In this document: positions 1 to 8,230 of the stretch, piece after piece | Numbering within the stretch: position 1 is the first letter of the stretch | Layout: each line of letters opens with the position of its first letter | NCBI GenBank assembly: GCA_029210565.1 | Contig: JARGFQ010000006.1 | Location: 62,001 to 126,000 of the forward strand | DNA length: 64,000 bases | Origin: Bacteroidales bacterium | Lineage (GTDB): Bacteria; Bacteroidota; Bacteroidia; Bacteroidales; VadinHA17 | Direction: 5' to 3' | Program-made: the position numbers and the translations under genes | The notes under the pieces: generated by a model | Databases searched by the model: none | The model's input: only the letters and a program-made list of their open reading frames with translations | Told to the model about the DNA's origin: nothing

Positions 1-752
1 TTCACTAATTTGGGGGCCGCGGCGATGGATGCCACGGTTCCGCCTTTGAGTGTAGCGGATGCTGAACTGTTGCCGTTGAAGAGGGAGTTCTCGATCAGCG
101 GGGCTGAGCCTGCATCGGCATAGATGGCGCCTCCCTGTACAAGGGCGCTGTTATTCAGGAAGGTACATGCCGAGATGGAGGGTGTGGCGCCGTTGACCAC
201 AGCAATGGCACCGCCCTTTTCAGCAACACAGTTCCGGAAGGTCGAGTTTGTGACCGTCACTGCCGAAGATGCCAGTCGGAGTCCTCCTCCGATCAGCCCC
301 CACTTGAAGTGATCTTTCCTGCCATTCTCAACAGTACAGTATATCAGCTGGCTGGCGCCGGATGAGTTGATGTTGATGTTACCCCAGTAATCACCCGGCT
401 CACCGTTGATGCCGTCGAGGTCGGTGTCGCATGAGAAGAGTATCGGTCTTAACTTTGTTCCGACTGCCAGTATCCGGCCGGTGCCGGTAACAAAAATGGA
501 AGCCCTGTTCCGGACAGCTATGAGCTTTGCCCCGGCGCTGACCGTAAGAATCTCATTGTCAACGTACAGGTTCCCGTTGAAGTATTTTGTTCCGGAGATG
601 GTAAGATTACCTGCGAGGAAACCGCTGTACGGATTTGCCATAGAACCGTCGCCCAGCAACTGGCCCGACAACGGCAATACTGTCATTAAGGACATACAGG
701 CGAACAGAAAGCTCCCCTTTATGCCAAGTCTTTGATGTTGTGCTATAATCAT
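1..752 (-). CDS. Secreted right-handed beta-helix repeat protein, 5' part only (partial)
   Basis: The reading frame is open from an ATG at 752 to the left edge (250 codons) with no stop, so the C-terminus lies outside the window. The N-terminus looks like a signal peptide: a hydrophobic stretch (residues about 14-30) ends in LPLSGQ. Residues 35-250 are rich in short Ser/Thr/Asn/Gly strands such as NLTISGTKYFNGNLYVDN and GGAIYADAGSAPLIENS. This is typical of right-handed parallel beta-helix (choice-of-anchor / polymorphic outer-membrane type) proteins of Bacteroidota. Such proteins often end in a type IX secretion signal, and this window encodes that system, but the C-terminus cannot be seen. 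A TAnnTTTG-type promoter lies 58 nt upstream. The substrate or ligand is unknown. Confidence 0.75.
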   Translation of the reverse strand, partial: MIIAQHQRLGIKGSFLFACMSLMTVLPLSGQLLGDGSMANPYSGFLAGNLTISGTKYFNGNLYVDNEILTVSAGAKLIAVRNRASIFVTGTGRILAVGTKLRPILFSCDTDLDGINGEPGDYWGNININSSGASQLIYCTVENGRKDHFKWGLIGGGLRLASSAVTVTNSTFRNCVAEKGGAIAVVNGATPSISACTFLNNSALVQGGAIYADAGSAPLIENSLFNGNSSASATLKGGTVASIAAAPKLV

Positions 753-809
753 CCCTAAATAGATAGCCCTTTATTTACCTTATTTAACTGACAAAAGCCG
801 TAATTGTTT

Positions 810-817
810 CAAAAGTA
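810..817 (-). promoter_or_regulatory. Bacteroidota -7 promoter element for the beta-helix gene
   Basis: On the minus strand this reads TACTTTTG, which fits the Bacteroidota sigma-ABfr consensus TAnnTTTG. It is 58 nt before the ATG at 752. No clear -33 TTTG box was verified. Confidence 0.5.
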
Positions 818-881
818 AGAAAAGTCACAGTACCGGCAACAGGGATATTGTGTTAATAACTTCTGAGATATGAACGGTTAC

Positions 882-1020
882 GAGTAGTTTCTGTCATTTT
901 TCTGCCGGGAGGGGGCACATTGGGGAGCGAGTAGCTCATGTCATTTTTCCGCCGGGAGACGGCACACAGGTGAGTGAACGGCTCTTCTTACTATCTTTCC
1001 GTCAGGAAACCGCCGGGTTG
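882..1020. repeat. Three degenerate 47-bp tandem repeats
   Basis: Copies start near 882, 929 and 976. Shared words are GAGTAG, TGTCATTTTT and GCCGGGAG; the third copy is the most diverged. Unlike the other arrays in the window, this one lies upstream of a promoter and not at a gene's 3' end. Confidence 0.65.
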
Positions 1021-1046
1021 CTTTTTACAGTTACAAAACCGGGTGA

Positions 1047-1061
1047 TTTTATGTAAGTTTG
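1047..1061 (+). promoter_or_regulatory. Promoter of the ABC exporter / nucleotidyltransferase pair
   Basis: The 15-mer TTTTATGTAAGTTTG contains TAAGTTTG, a match to TAnnTTTG. The same 15-mer occurs at 10482-10496 before the PqqD-like gene. In both places the ATG begins exactly 18 nt after the last G. This fixes the likely start at 1079. Confidence 0.7.
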
Positions 1062-1078
1062 TGTATATCACTTATAGG

Positions 1079-2860
1079 ATGAAACAGCAGCGGAAGATCA
1101 TATCACGGTCACTCAGGATGCTTATGAAAAGCTCCTGGAAGGAGACAGCAGTGAGCCTTATTATATTGACGGTGAGATCTTTCCTTCCGCTTGTGGGAGT
1201 TTTGCTGATCAGGTATTATGTCGACAGGATAACCGGCGTTACTGCCGGGGGTGAGCTGCCGGTGATCAGCGCCGTAACAGGACTGATAGCTGCGATGGCG
1301 GCGACCCTTCTTGTCGATGACCTGCTGGCCTCTGCCGGCTCTTATTTTACCAGGAAGCAGTCGGTCCGCGTTGAGGGTCATATATCATCGCTGATACACC
1401 GGCATGCTACAGGGATGGGACTCAGGTTCTTCGAGGACCCGGCGTTTCACGACGGGATGTCGCGTGCTGCCAGGGACATTTCCTGGAGGCCGGCGGCGAT
1501 GGTGGCTGACATTATACTGCTTGTCAGGGGAGTGATATCATTCATTGTCATGGGATATGTTCTCAGGACCTTCGGCATCATTCCGCTGGCTGTGCTGGCA
1601 CTGCTCTTTCTGCCTCTGCTGTGGATCAGGTACAGGAACTCCTCACGCATATACAAGGCCCGGCGGAGTGTCACGCCGCTGACAAGGCAGGCGGCATATT
1701 TCAGCTGGCTGCTGACAGGTGAGAAGCCTGCCAGAGAGGTTAAGCTCTTCGGGCTGGGCGATTACTTTGAGAGGCTGTTCCGCAGAAGCTTCGACGGTTC
1801 CAGGGCACCCGAGCTGGAGGCGGTCAGGAAGAATACCCTCCTTGAGAGCGCCGCTTCACTGGTGAAGGTCGCTGCCTTTGCAGGGATCCTTGTTTATGCC
1901 AGCGGGGCGTTCATAAGGTCAGTGATCACTGCCGGCGAGCTGGCGATGTACCTTGTGGCCTTCAGACAGGCGCTGGTTTATCTTCGGGATGCCGTGTCCG
2001 GATATGCAGGGCTGGCGGAGAACAGGCTCTTCCTGTATGATCTCTTCAGCTTTCTGGATATGAAGGGTGATATGAGTGGCGACGGCATGCCGCCGGAATC
2101 ACCGGACTTCAGCGAGATCGTGGCAGAGAATGTCACCTTCACCTATCCCGGCGCTACAGAGCCTGCCCTGGCAGGGATTAACCTGAAGATCAGCAGGGGA
2201 GAAAAGATAGCCGTTGTCGGTCCCAACGGGTCGGGCAAGACCACGCTGGTGAAGCTGCTCTGCAGGCTCTATGACCCTGACGACGGACGCATACTGCTGA
2301 ACGGCAGGGATATAGCCACTCTTAACCCGGCTGCCTACCGCAGGTTATTCTCGGTTGTGTTTCAGAATTTCATGCTCTATTATCTCAGTGCCGGAGAGAA
2401 TATCCGCCTCTCGTCGGATGCGGAGAGCAGTGACCCGGAGAGGGTGAGGGAGGCAGCTGCCAGGGCCGGCATAGCCTCTCTGCTTGAGAGCATGCCGGAG
2501 GGTTATGACACCATGCTCGGGCATCATACCGAGGGAGGACGGGAGATGAGCTGGGGAGAGTGGCAGAAGATAGCCATAGCGCGGGCACTGTACCGCAGGG
2601 CCCCGGTGCTGATACTCGATGAGCCCTCCTCTTCGCTCGATGCCGACTCGGAGTATGAGATCTTCTCTGACCTGGGCCGTATCACTGACGGCAGGAGCTG
2701 TATCTTCATCAGCCACAGGCTCTCCAACGTGCGGGAGGCAGACCGCATCATCGTGCTGGACCGCGGCCGCATCGCGGAGAGCGGTACACACGATGAGCTG
2801 ATGGCTGCACGCGGCAGGTATCATGAGATGTACAGCCGTCAGAAATCGATGTACCGATGA
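1079..2860 (+). CDS. ABC exporter, fused membrane and ATPase domains
   Basis: This is a 593-residue half-transporter of the ABC exporter class. Residues about 1-330 form a six-helix membrane domain. The ATPase domain has Walker A GPNGSGKTT near residue 380, a Q-loop VFQNF, Walker B VLILDEPSS near 510 and the H-loop ISHRLSN. The signature motif is MSWGEWQ instead of LSGGQ: the first Gly is Trp, and the EWQ tail resembles the GEWQ type of peptide/lasso exporters. An in-frame ATG at 974 lies upstream of the promoter, so the ATG at 1079 (MKQQRK) was chosen. The stop overlaps the next gene's ATG by 4 nt, so the two are translationally coupled. The link to a nucleotidyltransferase of a RiPP-associated family suggests peptide export. 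The substrate is not shown by the sequence. Confidence 0.85.
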   Translation: MKQQRKIISRSLRMLMKSSWKETAVSLIILTVRSFLPLVGVLLIRYYVDRITGVTAGGELPVISAVTGLIAAMAATLLVDDLLASAGSYFTRKQSVRVEGHISSLIHRHATGMGLRFFEDPAFHDGMSRAARDISWRPAAMVADIILLVRGVISFIVMGYVLRTFGIIPLAVLALLFLPLLWIRYRNSSRIYKARRSVTPLTRQAAYFSWLLTGEKPAREVKLFGLGDYFERLFRRSFDGSRAPELEAVRKNTLLESAASLVKVAAFAGILVYASGAFIRSVITAGELAMYLVAFRQALVYLRDAVSGYAGLAENRLFLYDLFSFLDMKGDMSGDGMPPESPDFSEIVAENVTFTYPGATEPALAGINLKISRGEKIAVVGPNGSGKTTLVKLLCRLYDPDDGRILLNGRDIATLNPAAYRRLFSVVFQNFMLYYLSAGENIRLSSDAESSDPERVREAAARAGIASLLESMPEGYDTMLGHHTEGGREMSWGEWQKIAIARALYRRAPVLILDEPSSSLDADSEYEIFSDLGRITDGRSCIFISHRLSNVREADRIIVLDRGRIAESGTHDELMAARGRYHEMYSRQKSMYR

Positions 2861-4269
2861 CCGGAACTGACGCTGACAACGACGGGGTCATATCCCTGTT
2901 GCTCCTGCTCTGCAGAACCGGCTTCACTGACGATGAGCGGAAGCGTGCCTCCGCGGAGGTGCGCTTGATGCAGGATTGGAAACGTTTTACCGACCTGACA
3001 GTGAGGCACGGGGTGGCAGCCCTGGTCTGGCAGAGCCTGAGCGACCTGTCGCTGGCCGCGCCGGTGCCGGAAACGGAACGGACCATCCTGGAAGGATCAC
3101 GGCTGAGGTCTGTTGCCAGGGTGGCATACATCACATCCGTTGCCGCGGAGGTTGCAAAGAGACTGGAGAAGGAGGGCATCAGGGTAGTGCTGCTCAAGGG
3201 GCTGGCACTTGAACACCAGCTCTACGGGGCAAAGGGATTGAGGCAGATGAGTGACGCCGACCTGCTGGTATCACCGGGTGATGCACTGAGAGCCAGGAAT
3301 ATACTCGTAAAGGCAGGCTTCGTTTCAAATTCACTGAAGTCGCGACTCTACAGGCATATAATACTGGATATTGGCAACCATCTTCCGGAATTGCACCGCG
3401 GAGGGATGTCGGTGGATCTTCATCACAGGCTCTTTGGCAAGAAAGGAACGGAGATGGTGGCTGCGGCTATAAAAAATGCAGAGCTGATATCTGCGGGAGG
3501 CCGGTCGCTGTTCGTCCTTCCCCCGCTGGCAGCCTTCCTGGGTCTGGTCAGCCATATCGGCAAACATGAGATCAAGGGGGAGTTTCAGCTGCGGCTCTAT
3601 ATCGACATATACCTGCTACTGAAAAAGTACCACAGCGAGATCCTCTGTGAGAAGCTGCCGGCTGCTGCCGCAGAGGCAGGCATAGAAAAAGAGACGATGG
3701 AGGTGCTGACTCTCATGGAGAGGGTTTGGGGCCTGACAGTACCACTGAAGAGCGTTACTGTTGCATATTCGGGAGCAGCATCAACCTTCGGGGAGAGTGC
3801 AAGAATCCTTACAGTACCCGGAGAATCCGGTATGGCAATAAAAAGAGATGCTGCGCCTACCCTCGCAGTGAGGGCTCCGGGTCTGACTGAGTCTGTGGAG
3901 AGCGGTATGGTGCCGGAGACGGGTGGTGCACCTACCATCGCAGGGAGGAAATATGTGCTGCCGGGATCTTCCGGGATAAACCGTTTCGAGGAGCAGCAGC
4001 TTGTCGAGGCCTTCCTGGCAAAGATCAGGCAGCCCTGGTCAGTGCAGTCGATCAACCAACGTGAGTTCTTCCTGAGGAACCTGCGGTCGTTTGACAGTTG
4101 GTGGAAGAGGGCTATTTTCATTGCGGGCGACCTGTTCCCCTCTCTTGAGTTTATGAAGCGCCGTTACGGGTGCCGCACAGGGCTGAAGACGCTCCTGTTT
4201 TACCCCCACAGGCTCGGGAAGCTGGCATGGATTTTAGGTCTGAAAAGGTCCGGTTATCAGGACGACTGA
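2857..4269 (+). CDS. Nucleotidyltransferase family protein (PF14907-like) with a repeat-expanded loop
   Basis: This 470-residue protein resembles the uncharacterised nucleotidyltransferase family often found with ABC exporters, PqqD-like and HPr-kinase-like genes in lasso-peptide-like clusters. The core motif is VVLLKGLALE...RQMSDADLLV (Asp residues near 130), the usual KG...SDxDLLV metal-binding signature. Its ATG overlaps the exporter stop (ATGA), so it belongs to that operon. Residues about 300-365 are a Gly/Ala/Ser/Pro-rich insertion built partly from a 25-residue tandem repeat (ESGM...APT.A.R twice, a 75-bp DNA period). It probably forms a surface loop. What it transfers, and to what, cannot be told from the sequence. 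Confidence 0.75.
   Translation: MTGTDADNDGVISLLLLLCRTGFTDDERKRASAEVRLMQDWKRFTDLTVRHGVAALVWQSLSDLSLAAPVPETERTILEGSRLRSVARVAYITSVAAEVAKRLEKEGIRVVLLKGLALEHQLYGAKGLRQMSDADLLVSPGDALRARNILVKAGFVSNSLKSRLYRHIILDIGNHLPELHRGGMSVDLHHRLFGKKGTEMVAAAIKNAELISAGGRSLFVLPPLAAFLGLVSHIGKHEIKGEFQLRLYIDIYLLLKKYHSEILCEKLPAAAAEAGIEKETMEVLTLMERVWGLTVPLKSVTVAYSGAASTFGESARILTVPGESGMAIKRDAAPTLAVRAPGLTESVESGMVPETGGAPTIAGRKYVLPGSSGINRFEEQQLVEAFLAKIRQPWSVQSINQREFFLRNLRSFDSWWKRAIFIAGDLFPSLEFMKRRYGCRTGLKTLLFYPHRLGKLAWILGLKRSGYQDD
3829..3960 (+). repeat. Two copies of a 75-bp in-frame repeat in the nucleotidyltransferase gene
   Basis: GGTATGG recurs at 3829 and 3904 (75 bp apart), and the copies encode ESGMAIKRDAAPTLAVR and ESGMVPETGGAPTIAGR. 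The period is a multiple of three, so the reading frame is kept. Confidence 0.7.
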
Positions 4270-4313
4270 CACAAAAACAATTTTTTTACTAAATAATGTG
4301 AATTTTACTTGAC

Positions 4314-4337
4314 AAATAAGAAAATTATTTCTTATTT
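4314..4337 (+). terminator. AT-rich hairpin after the exporter/nucleotidyltransferase operon
   Basis: AAATAAGAAA and TTTCTTATTT form a perfect 10-bp stem with a 4-nt loop, followed by TTACTTT. It may terminate the upstream operon, although an all-AT stem is weak. Confidence 0.4.
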
Positions 4338-4429
4338 TTACTTTAGTCAAATTTTGAATTTTAGTCAGTGTCTTGTTAGGGCTTTTATTTTAGGTGAGGA
4401 TTAAAACGCGGCAAAATGGAAACTACTCG

Positions 4430-4573
4430 TCTGAAGTCAACTTTCGCATAACGGTTAATCAGGAAAAACGGCGTTTCATAGCAAGTCTCGCTGCATGGAT
4501 CGTCGCTTCTGACGAGAGACGCTGCACTCCTCGTCGCGAGCCTGCCCCGGGCCCTATCGCCCGGGGCAGTTTT
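4430..4573 (+). ncRNA. Candidate structured small RNA or long terminator
   Basis: The right end is a perfect 11-bp GC stem (CTGCCCCGGGC at 4542-4552, GCCCGGGGCAG at 4559-4569) followed by TTTT, a classic intrinsic terminator shape. Just upstream GACGAG (4511) can pair with CTCGTC (4530). No promoter was identified for a separate transcript and no known RNA family was recognised. Confidence 0.35.
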
Positions 4574-4610
4574 ATGGCACCCCTTTTCGGCGCCGTTACT
4601 TCAAAAGCAT

Positions 4611-4618
4611 TACTTTTG
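4611..4618 (+). promoter_or_regulatory. cysS promoter -7 element
   Basis: TACTTTTG matches TAnnTTTG. Transcription would start near 4625, so the leader hairpin at 4636-4693 would lie at the very 5' end of the cysS mRNA. Confidence 0.6.
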
Positions 4619-4635
4619 CATAAAGAGACGATCTG

Positions 4636-4693
4636 ATGAAACCTGCATGAGCTCATAAATCGATATGATTATATTTCTTCATGCAAGTTCCAT
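4636..4693 (+). promoter_or_regulatory. Shared leader hairpin, copy before cysS
   Basis: Arms ATGAAACCTGCATGAG (4636-4651) and TTCATGCAAGTTCCAT (4678-4693) pair over about 15 bp around a 26-nt loop, with an A.C mismatch at pair 4. The cysS ATG is 32 nt downstream. The same hairpin occurs before metF, the DUF5723 gene and gldK. The 3' arm and the following TTCGACCAATA are identical to the copy at 45108-45170. Confidence 0.65.
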
Positions 4694-4724
4694 TCGACCA
4701 ATAGAGTAAATACATTACGGACGA

Positions 4725-6194
4725 ATGAAAAATTTACTTTATCTATACAACACACTCACCCGCAGCAAGGAGCTGTTCGAGCCGCTGGCGCCACCCTTTG
4801 CGGGTATGTATGTCTGCGGTCCCACAGTCTACAGTGAGGCGCATCTCGGTCATGCCCGCCCGGCGGTGACATTCGACATCCTCTACAGGTACCTGATGCA
4901 CCTGGGCTACAGGGTACGTTATGTGCGCAACATCACTGACGTTGGTCATCTCGAGAATGAGGAGGATGACAGCGGCGAAGACAAGATAAGCCGCAGGGCC
5001 AGGCAGGAGAACCTGGAGCCGATGGAGGTGGTGCAGAAGTATATGAACAGCTTTCACAGGGCCATGGAGAGACTCAACACCCTGCCACCCTCTATTGAAC
5101 CAAGGGCTACCGGCCACATCATCGAGCAGCAGCAGATGGTAGAGAGGCTTCTGGAGAGGGGATATGCCTACGAGGTGAATGGCTCGGTCTACTTTGATGT
5201 TGAGAAGTATGCCCGTGAGCATCACTACGGCATCCTGTCCGGCAGGGTGCTGGAGGATATGCGTGCCAACAGCCGGGTGCTGGAGGGACAGGAGGAGAAG
5301 CGGGGACAGTTCGACTTCGCCCTGTGGAAGAAAGCCTCTCCGGGGCATATCATGAAGTGGCCCTCACCGTGGAGTGAAGGGTTTCCGGGATGGCATGTGG
5401 AATGCTCGGTGATGAGCACCAGGTACCTGGGTGAGACCTTCGACATACACGGAGGAGGCATGGACCTTATCTTCCCGCACCACGAGTGCGAGATAGCACA
5501 GAGCACGGCCTCGCAGGGCCATCCCCCGGTGCGTTACTGGGTGCATAACAACATGGTTACCATCAACGGCCAGAAGATGGCAAGGTCGCTGGGTAACTTC
5601 ATCACCCTCGAGGAACTCTTCACCGGCAGCCACAAGCTGCTGGTACAGGCCTACTCGCCTATGACAATCCGTTTCTTCATGCTGCAGGCACAGTACCGGA
5701 GCACGCTCGACTTCAGCAATGAGGCGCTGCTGGCGGCATCACTGGGACTGCAGAAGCTGATGAACGCGGAGAGGACGCTGGCGAACCTCGTGCCCTCAGA
5801 AAGATCCACTGTCGATATCACCGGCACGGAGAAGGGATGCTACGAGGCGATGAACGATGATCTCAATACGCCGGTGGCTCTGGCACACCTGTTTGATGCC
5901 GTGAGGATCATCAACCTCGTCAGTGACGGAAAGGAGAAGCTGACGGCAGATGACATCACTGCTTTGCGACGAGTGTTCAGCACTTTCATCCATGACATCT
6001 TCGGACTGATGGCGGAGGAGGATGCCGGGAGTGATAAGCTGGCAGGGGTGCTCACGCTGTTGCTCGACATGAGGCAGGAGGCCAAGGCAAGGAAAGAGTG
6101 GGAGACCTCGGACCGGATACGGAACAGGCTCAGTGAGCTGGGCATCACGGTGAAAGACCGCAAGGACGGGTACGATTGGGAGATAACCGCATGA
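4725..6194 (+). CDS. cysS: Cysteine-tRNA ligase
   Basis: This cytosolic class I enzyme charges tRNA-Cys with cysteine using ATP. The 489-residue length is normal. The N-terminus has the VCGPTVY motif with the zinc Cys, and HLGH near residue 40 is the HIGH signature. WHVECSVMS and HHECEIAQS carry the other zinc ligands, and KMARS near 283 is the KMSKS loop. The C-terminal helical (DALR-type) region is present. It follows its own promoter and a hairpin leader shared with three other genes. Its 3' end (WEITA, then stop) is the first copy of a 71-73-bp tandem repeat that runs to the ispG start codon. Confidence 0.97.
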   Translation: MKNLLYLYNTLTRSKELFEPLAPPFAGMYVCGPTVYSEAHLGHARPAVTFDILYRYLMHLGYRVRYVRNITDVGHLENEEDDSGEDKISRRARQENLEPMEVVQKYMNSFHRAMERLNTLPPSIEPRATGHIIEQQQMVERLLERGYAYEVNGSVYFDVEKYAREHHYGILSGRVLEDMRANSRVLEGQEEKRGQFDFALWKKASPGHIMKWPSPWSEGFPGWHVECSVMSTRYLGETFDIHGGGMDLIFPHHECEIAQSTASQGHPPVRYWVHNNMVTINGQKMARSLGNFITLEELFTGSHKLLVQAYSPMTIRFFMLQAQYRSTLDFSNEALLAASLGLQKLMNAERTLANLVPSERSTVDITGTEKGCYEAMNDDLNTPVALAHLFDAVRIINLVSDGKEKLTADDITALRRVFSTFIHDIFGLMAEEDAGSDKLAGVLTLLLDMRQEAKARKEWETSDRIRNRLSELGITVKDRKDGYDWEITA

Positions 6195-6338
6195 GAGCTG
6201 CTCCGGCAATGAGAAGGCAGATAAGCCTGCAACTGCGCTGGTGAGGTTGGGAGACAACAGCATGACATATGCTCCGGTAAGGGGAGGGCAGATCAGTCCG
6301 CCACCGCAGGGGGTAATGAACGGCAGATAACAGTATGA
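6180..6338 (+). repeat. Three 71-73-bp tandem copies spanning the cysS stop and ispG start
   Basis: Copies start at 6180 (GAGATAACCGCATGA), 6251 (GAGACAACAGCATGA) and 6324 (CAGATAACAGTATGA). The ATGA of copy 1 contains the cysS stop codon; the ATGA of copy 3 provides the ispG start codon. GCTCCGG and GGCAGAT are further shared words in copies 1 and 2. Confidence 0.8.
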
Positions 6339-8035
6339 CTATCACACGATACAGGTCAGATATAATAAACATAGGCAGCCTGACCATGGGTGGTGATCTC
6401 CCCGTGCGTGTGCAGAGCATGACCAACACCGACACTCTTGACACCGCTGCCAGCGTCAGCCAGTGCATACGTATCATTAAGGCGGGCGGTGAGCTTGTGA
6501 GGCTGACAGCCCAGGGTGTCAGGGAGGCTGAAAACCTGGCCAATATAAAGAGAGAATTACGCAGGGCTGGATTTGACACACCCGTCTGTGCCGACATACA
6601 TTTCAATCCTGCTGCTGCCGAAGTGGCGGCACGCCTCGTTGAGAAGGTACGGATCAATCCCGGCAACTATGCAGATAAGAGAGCCTCATTTATCAGGCAT
6701 GAGCTCACTGAAAGCGAGTGGATGGCCGAGCTCGACCGCACCAGGGAGCGGTTGTTGCCATTGATCAGGATCTGCATGGATAATGGCACTGCTATAAGGA
6801 TCGGGGTGAATCACGGCTCCCTCTCTGACCGCATCATGACCCGTTATGGTAACACACCGATGGGGATGGTTGTATCGGCCATTGAATTCCTGAATATATT
6901 CAGGGGGGAAGGGTTTGACCGGATAGTTGTTTCAATGAAGTCGTCCGACACGCTCACGATGGTGACGGCCAATCGACTGCTGGTCAAGATGATGGAGGAG
7001 GAGGAGATGCTTTTCCCGGTTCACCTCGGCATCACCGAGGCGGGTGAAGGTGAGGACGGCAGGATCATCTCTGCTGCCGGCACCGGCACACTGTTGGCGG
7101 AGGGTATAGGAGATACCGTCAGGGTGTCGCTATCGGAACCGCCAGAGGCAGAGATACCGGTGGCAAAAGCCATCATCAGGGCTGTGGCCGGCGAACCAGG
7201 ACGGGTTGTGAAGCCCGTCGCCCCGCTGGAGCGAAGGCCCTCAGGTGATCCGTGGATGCCACAGGTTTATGTTGCCGATACAGGAGGGGTCCGGGGTGAA
7301 CCGGAGCAGGCCTCTGAAGGCTCAGGAGAGTCCGCTCATGAGTCCGGAAATATTTCCGTGGATGCGGAGCGTGTCATAGATGATTCCGGTGTTTTTCCCG
7401 GTCCTCCAGTCGCTTCAGCAGATGAGTCCGCTGAAATTACAGGTGCCCCAGTACGTTTTACTGATGAGTCCGGAGCCCTTTTTGAGGGTGCGGTGCTGAC
7501 CGTCGCTGCTGATCAGCTGATGACCGTGACGGGCAGAGAGGCACATGACCGGCTGCTCAATCCTCTCTTCCGCTGTGACGATCCGGAGCAGCTGGCAGTA
7601 GAGTCTGCCGCGCTGTTGGGGCGCTTCTTCATTGCACGGCATCCGGCGGGACTCTGCATCACAAACAGTGGTGCGGTGCAGGGCGAGCCCCTGAGGAGGC
7701 TGGCTTTTTCCATACTGCAGGCCACGGAGGCACGTATCACCCGCACGAGGTATATATCATGCCCCACCTGCGGACGTACAAAATTCAACCTTCAGGAGGC
7801 GGTGCGCAGGGTCAAGGCTGCCACGGCACACCTGACAGGCATGAAGATAGCAGTCATGGGATGCGTAGTCAACGGTCCGGGTGAGATGGCCGGTGCCGAT
7901 TATGGCTACGTGGGGGTTGCAGAGGGCAAAGTACACATCTACCGCGGTACCGAGGCCGTGTATAAGAATATACCCGAGGCCGAGGCGCTGGAGAAGCTGC
8001 TGGAGCTCATCGGGAGCGATCAGATAAGCCGGTAA
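6335..8035 (+). CDS. ispG: (E)-4-hydroxy-3-methylbut-2-enyl-diphosphate synthase, long form
   Basis: IspG (GcpE) is the 4Fe-4S enzyme of the MEP isoprenoid pathway that converts MEcPP to HMBPP. The TIM-barrel domain covers residues about 1-280 (VRVQSMTNTDT, ADIHFNP, GVNHGSL). The C-terminal iron-sulfur domain has SCPTCGRTKF near 474 and MGCVVNGPGE near 509. At 566 residues it is the long Bacteroidota/Chlamydia/plant type with a middle domain. Inside the middle domain, residues 335-390 are four degenerate 14-residue tandem repeats rich in Asp/Glu-Ser-Gly, which I know of in no other IspG. The start codon lies in the third copy of a repeat derived from the cysS end. Confidence 0.95.
   Translation: MTITRYRSDIINIGSLTMGGDLPVRVQSMTNTDTLDTAASVSQCIRIIKAGGELVRLTAQGVREAENLANIKRELRRAGFDTPVCADIHFNPAAAEVAARLVEKVRINPGNYADKRASFIRHELTESEWMAELDRTRERLLPLIRICMDNGTAIRIGVNHGSLSDRIMTRYGNTPMGMVVSAIEFLNIFRGEGFDRIVVSMKSSDTLTMVTANRLLVKMMEEEEMLFPVHLGITEAGEGEDGRIISAAGTGTLLAEGIGDTVRVSLSEPPEAEIPVAKAIIRAVAGEPGRVVKPVAPLERRPSGDPWMPQVYVADTGGVRGEPEQASEGSGESAHESGNISVDAERVIDDSGVFPGPPVASADESAEITGAPVRFTDESGALFEGAVLTVAADQLMTVTGREAHDRLLNPLFRCDDPEQLAVESAALLGRFFIARHPAGLCITNSGAVQGEPLRRLAFSILQATEARITRTRYISCPTCGRTKFNLQEAVRRVKAATAHLTGMKIAVMGCVVNGPGEMAGADYGYVGVAEGKVHIYRGTEAVYKNIPEAEALEKLLELIGSDQISR
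7337..7504 (+). repeat. Four in-frame 42-bp tandem repeats inside ispG
   Basis: Units begin at 7337, 7379, 7421 and 7463 and encode HESGNISVDAERVI, DDSGVFPGPPVASA, DESAEITGAPVRFT and DESGALFEGAVLTV. Each opens with an acidic residue followed by Ser, usually encoded GATGAGTCC or similar. The copies are strongly diverged at the DNA level. Confidence 0.75.
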
Positions 8036-8145
8036 CCGGAAGGCTTCCTGAGGTAAGCTCAAGAACCAGGTAACCGGGAGACCTCCCGCCCGTAGGCTCA
8101 GGAACCCGGTGATCGGAGGGCTTCCCGATTGGGAGATCAACCAGT
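8029..8145 (+). repeat. Three tandem copies (37-40 bp) starting at the ispG stop
   Basis: Copies start near 8029 (CCGGTAACCGGAAGGCTTCC), 8066 (CCAGGTAACCGGGAGACCTCCC) and 8106 (CCGGTGATCGGAGGGCTTCC). The first holds the ispG stop codon TAA. More degenerate pieces (GAGATCAACCA twice, CCCGGTAACCC) continue to about 8230, before the convergent rnr gene. Confidence 0.7.
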
Positions 8146-8230
8146 ACTGACTACATTAAACAACCAGCTTCAGACAATCCCGGAACCAATGGGATCAATT
8201 CGTTGGAGATCAACCAACCCGGTAACCCGA

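Larger units (their letters stand above)
753..1078. other. Intergenic region between divergent genes, with a 47-bp degenerate tandem repeat
   Basis: No credible gene is present. The left part is AT-rich and holds the minus-strand promoter; the right part holds the promoter of the ABC exporter. Between them lie three degenerate copies of a 47-bp unit (see the repeat at 882-1020). Confidence 0.7.
4270..4724. other. Intergenic region with AT-rich inverted repeat, GC hairpin, promoter and leader hairpin
   Basis: No protein gene is credible here. From left to right it contains a very AT-rich part with an inverted repeat (4314-4337), a structured stretch ending in a strong GC hairpin (about 4430-4573), the cysS promoter (4611-4618) and the shared leader hairpin (4636-4693). 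Confidence 0.75.

Noticed and set aside
2345..2824. Open frame of 159 codons antisense to the ABC exporter
   Set aside because: It lies entirely opposite the conserved ATPase domain and has no recognisable protein features; a by-product of high GC content.
4394..4636. Open frame of 80 codons before cysS
   Set aside because: It crosses the strong GC hairpin and the cysS promoter, has no family resemblance and is very rich in Arg and Ala from the stem sequence. A structural RNA or spacer is more likely.
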